This document shows, piece after piece, positions 5,757-7,995 of a stretch of 7,995 bases of DNA. Both the position numbers and the translations under genes were made by a program. The notes beneath the pieces were generated by a model that had not been told where the DNA came from, searched no databases, and worked only from the letters and a program-made list of their open reading frames with translations. This stretch comes from JBHELT01 sp046262935 (lineage in GTDB: Bacteria > Actinomycetota > CADDZG01 > JAHWKV01), in assembly GCA_046262935.1 (NCBI GenBank), contig JBHELT010000030.1, positions 1 to 7,995 on the forward strand, given 5' to 3'. Positions within the stretch are counted from its first letter, which is position 1; the number at the start of each line of letters is the position of its first letter.

Positions 5757-7995
5757 TTAGAAGCCTTCGGCTTCGTCTTCGTCTGGTGTGTAGAACTGCG
5801 CACGAGCCGCCAACTCTTCTTCTTCGCGGCGGATGCGATCTTCGTCTTCTTTGCGCAGCAACTCGAGCAGGTCCGAAACTTCCTCGGAAGGTTTCACTTC
5901 GACAGACCGATAACGGGTCATGCCGGTACCAGCGGGGATGAGCTTTCCGATGATGACGTTTTCCTTCAGGCCGAGAAGCGCATCTGACTTTCCTCGGATC
6001 GCCGCCTCGGTAAGAACCCTGGTCGTCTCTTGGAACGAGGCCGCAGACAGCCAAGACTCGGTTGCCAGTGATGACTTCGTTATTCCCATCAGGATCGGAC
6101 GAGCAGTTGCAGGCTCCTTGCCTTTGGTCGTGATCTCAGCGTTGATGGCTTCGAAGATCTTGCGCTCTACCAGGTCTCCCGGAAGAAGGTCGGTGTCACC
6201 AGGCTCGATGACCGACACCTTACGAAGCATCTGACGAACGATAAGTTCGATGTGCTTGTCGTGGATCGGAACACCCTGGCCCTTGTAGACCTCCTGCACT
6301 TCGTTCACGAGATAGAGCTGGACCGCCCTGATACCAGCCACTTCGAGGATGTCGTCGGGGTCGATGGAGCCTTCTGTGATCTGGTCTCCAGGACCGATCA
6401 AGTCCCCTTCTTCTACCTGCAAGCGTGAACGACGAGACACTGGATAGTCCTCTTCGCGGCCATCGTCGCCCACCACTTTCACGTAACGCTTGGCATCTTC
6501 GTCGTGGATCTCAACACGTCCCGAGATCTTGGCAACCGTCGCACGACCTTTCGGCGTACGGGCTTCGAACAACTCAACGACACGCGGCAGTCCGTGGGTG
6601 ATGTCCATACCTGCGACACCTCCGGTGTGGAAGGTACGCATGGTGAGCTGGGTCCCCGGTTCGCCGATCGATTGTGCCGCGATGATTCCAACAGCTTCAC
6701 CAACGTCTACCAAAGCGCCGGTTGCCATGTTTCGTCCGTAGCAGAAAGCGCAAACGCCGTATTTGGAATCGCACGTAAGCACAGACCGAACCCTGATCTC
6801 GTCGACCTCAGCTGCAACCAGTTCACGCTCTTTCGCGCGGTCGATAAGGTCGCCAGGTTGTAGGAGCGTCTTGCCATCTTTGGTGACCTTCTCCAATGCG
6901 ACGCGGCCGAACAGTTTGGTCTCGATAGCGGGGACCTCGGTGCGCTGCTTGGTGACTGGATTCTCAACAGTCACTTGTATCGTGATGCCACGCTCGGTCT
7001 TGCAGTCGTCTTCACGGATGATCAGTTCCTGCGAAACGTCCACCAACCTTCTGGTCAAGTAACCGGAGTCGGCGGTACGAAGGGCGGTGTCTGCCAATCC
7101 CTTTCGAGCACCGTGGGTCGATATGAAGTACTCGAGAACGGAAAGACCCTCGCGGAAGTTGGCCTTGATCGGGCGCGGGATGATCTCGCCTCGTGGGTTA
7201 GCCATCAGACCACGCATACCGGCGAGCTGAGCGATGTTCCCCTTGTTCCCACGTGCACCAGAAACGCGCATGATGTGGATGGGATTTAGCTCATCAAGTT
7301 CGAACGCGGCATCCATGTCGACGGTTACTTCGTCGCCAGCCTTTGTCCAGATCTCGATGAGTTCCTGACGGCGCTCGTCGTCGGTGATGATTCCCTTCTT
7401 GTACTGCTGCTCGATCTTGTCGGCGATCTTCTCGTGTTCGACCAGGATCCGGGACTTGCCGGGGGCCTCCACAACATCTGTGAGACCGAACGTGATGCCC
7501 GCTTGTGTCGAGTAGAAGAAACCGATGGCCTTGATGCCATCGAGAACCTTGGCAACATCGACCTTGCCGTAGCGCCCGGCACATTCTTCGATGATCAATG
7601 CGAGATCGCGCTGACCAACGACGCCGTTGACATAGGGGTAGTCCTTGGGAAGCGTGTCGTTCAAGATCATGCGGCCAACGGTTGTTTCCAGAAGAGGCAC
7701 GCGGCCCTCTTCGTCGGGCTCTTGGCCAGGGATGGGCTTGTCCTTCAACCGAACTTTGATCTTGGCTTGCAATGAGATGTGGTTGAAGTCGTATGCCAGC
7801 AACGCTTCTTTGTACGAACCGAAGATGCGTCCCTCACCTGGCTGGTCGGAGCGTTCCATCGTTAAGTAGTAAGTGCCAAGGATCATGTCGCGGGTTGGCG
7901 TAACGATCGAAGTACCGTGCGCCGGCGACAAGATGTTGTGCGTCGAAAGCATCAGCAGCCGCGCCTCGGCCTGCGCTTCCGCAGAAAGTGGCACG
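5757..7995 (-). CDS. rpoC: DNA-directed RNA polymerase subunit beta' (partial, N-terminal part outside the window)
   Basis: This is the C-terminal part of beta', which with beta forms the catalytic core of RNA polymerase. About 745 residues are visible to the TAA at 5757, and the frame continues past the right edge. The first residues (VPLSAEAQAEARLLML) normally follow the Mg-binding NADFDGD motif within a few residues, so that motif lies just outside. Counting from the edge, the bridge helix is at about 283-317 (GLSVLEYFISTHGARKGLAD and on). A complete four-cysteine zinc site is C331, C408, C415 and C418. The trigger loop lies around 432-470 (QSIGEPGTQLTMRTFHTGG, then ITHGLPRV) without the long insertion found in E. 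coli. The conserved C-terminal block is at about 633-691 (SLATESWLSAASFQETTRVL). The protein ends in an acidic tail (PDEDEAEGF). Nothing in the visible part looks broken. rpoB should lie upstream, outside the window. Confidence 0.98.
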   Translation of the reverse strand, partial: VPLSAEAQAEARLLMLSTHNILSPAHGTSIVTPTRDMILGTYYLTMERSDQPGEGRIFGSYKEALLAYDFNHISLQAKIKVRLKDKPIPGQEPDEEGRVPLLETTVGRMILNDTLPKDYPYVNGVVGQRDLALIIEECAGRYGKVDVAKVLDGIKAIGFFYSTQAGITFGLTDVVEAPGKSRILVEHEKIADKIEQQYKKGIITDDERRQELIEIWTKAGDEVTVDMDAAFELDELNPIHIMRVSGARGNKGNIAQLAGMRGLMANPRGEIIPRPIKANFREGLSVLEYFISTHGARKGLADTALRTADSGYLTRRLVDVSQELIIREDDCKTERGITIQVTVENPVTKQRTEVPAIETKLFGRVALEKVTKDGKTLLQPGDLIDRAKERELVAAEVDEIRVRSVLTCDSKYGVCAFCYGRNMATGALVDVGEAVGIIAAQSIGEPGTQLTMRTFHTGGVAGMDITHGLPRVVELFEARTPKGRATVAKISGRVEIHDEDAKRYVKVVGDDGREEDYPVSRRSRLQVEEGDLIGPGDQITEGSIDPDDILEVAGIRAVQLYLVNEVQEVYKGQGVPIHDKHIELIVRQMLRKVSVIEPGDTDLLPGDLVERKIFEAINAEITTKGKEPATARPILMGITKSSLATESWLSAASFQETTRVLTEAAIRGKSDALLGLKENVIIGKLIPAGTGMTRYRSVEVKPSEEVSDLLELLRKEDEDRIRREEEELAARAQFYTPDEDEAEGF

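Noticed and set aside
7992..7994. GTG near the right edge as the start of rpoC
   Set aside because: It encodes the internal valine just before PLSAEAQ, which in beta' follows the NADFDGD motif by a few residues, so the gene is cut by the window edge and does not start here.
1..7995. CRISPR arrays, tRNA or rRNA genes, insertion sequences
   Set aside because: I saw no regularly spaced repeats, no cloverleaf-like sequence with conserved tRNA motifs, and no transposase-like protein or terminal inverted repeats.

Overview
The window comes from a bacterial chromosome. The best-supported gene is the 3' two thirds of rpoC (RNA polymerase beta' subunit) at the right edge, read leftwards. Its beta' lacks the large trigger-loop insertion of gammaproteobacteria, and its sequence style (AEAQAEARLLMLSTHNILSP, an acidic C-terminal tail) resembles high-GC actinobacterial RpoC. 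My guess is an uncultured Actinomycetota, perhaps near Acidimicrobiia, but I cannot place it by search. Two 60-base samples of rpoC are about 62% GC. Samples of the left-hand genes range from about 42 to 60%, so the left part has a different, looser composition.

Layout, all on the minus strand and therefore read from right to left. rpoC (7995 to 5757, 5' end outside the window) is followed 17 bases later by a strong hairpin terminator (5706-5739). A leader of about 200 bases follows, ending in a G7 Shine-Dalgarno-like tract and an 8-codon mini-ORF. Then comes a compact four-gene cluster: a 778-aa secreted modular protein (5480-3144), a 182-aa secreted protein (3144-2596), a 747-aa secreted modular protein (2584-341) and a 70-aa two-helix membrane protein (341-129). 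At the left edge (about 107-1) a degraded piece of a third relative of the large proteins is visible. It has an in-frame stop and an apparent 8-base insertion.

The two large proteins are paralogues. Each has a signal peptide, a carboxypeptidase-regulatory-like beta-sandwich, a linker with a shared W...LP..ST.GN motif, an Ig-like domain with a D-x-T-x-P start and a D-x-A-G-N-S end, a shared DVNP(G/N)GD motif, and a divergent C-terminal part that keeps a DP-x2-G-x(0-1)-C motif. Neither shows a transmembrane anchor or a sorting motif. The cluster is translationally tight: TGATG stop/start overlaps occur three times (mini-ORF to 778 aa, 778 to 182 aa, 747 to 70 aa), and the remaining junction has an AGGAGG ribosome binding site in an 11-base gap. 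This gives two repeats of a large secreted modular protein coupled to a small partner. The layout recalls modular effector/partner or surface-protein systems, but no function can be assigned from sequence. A Cys/Ala-rich hydrophobic stretch in the 747-aa protein is the most distinctive candidate active segment.
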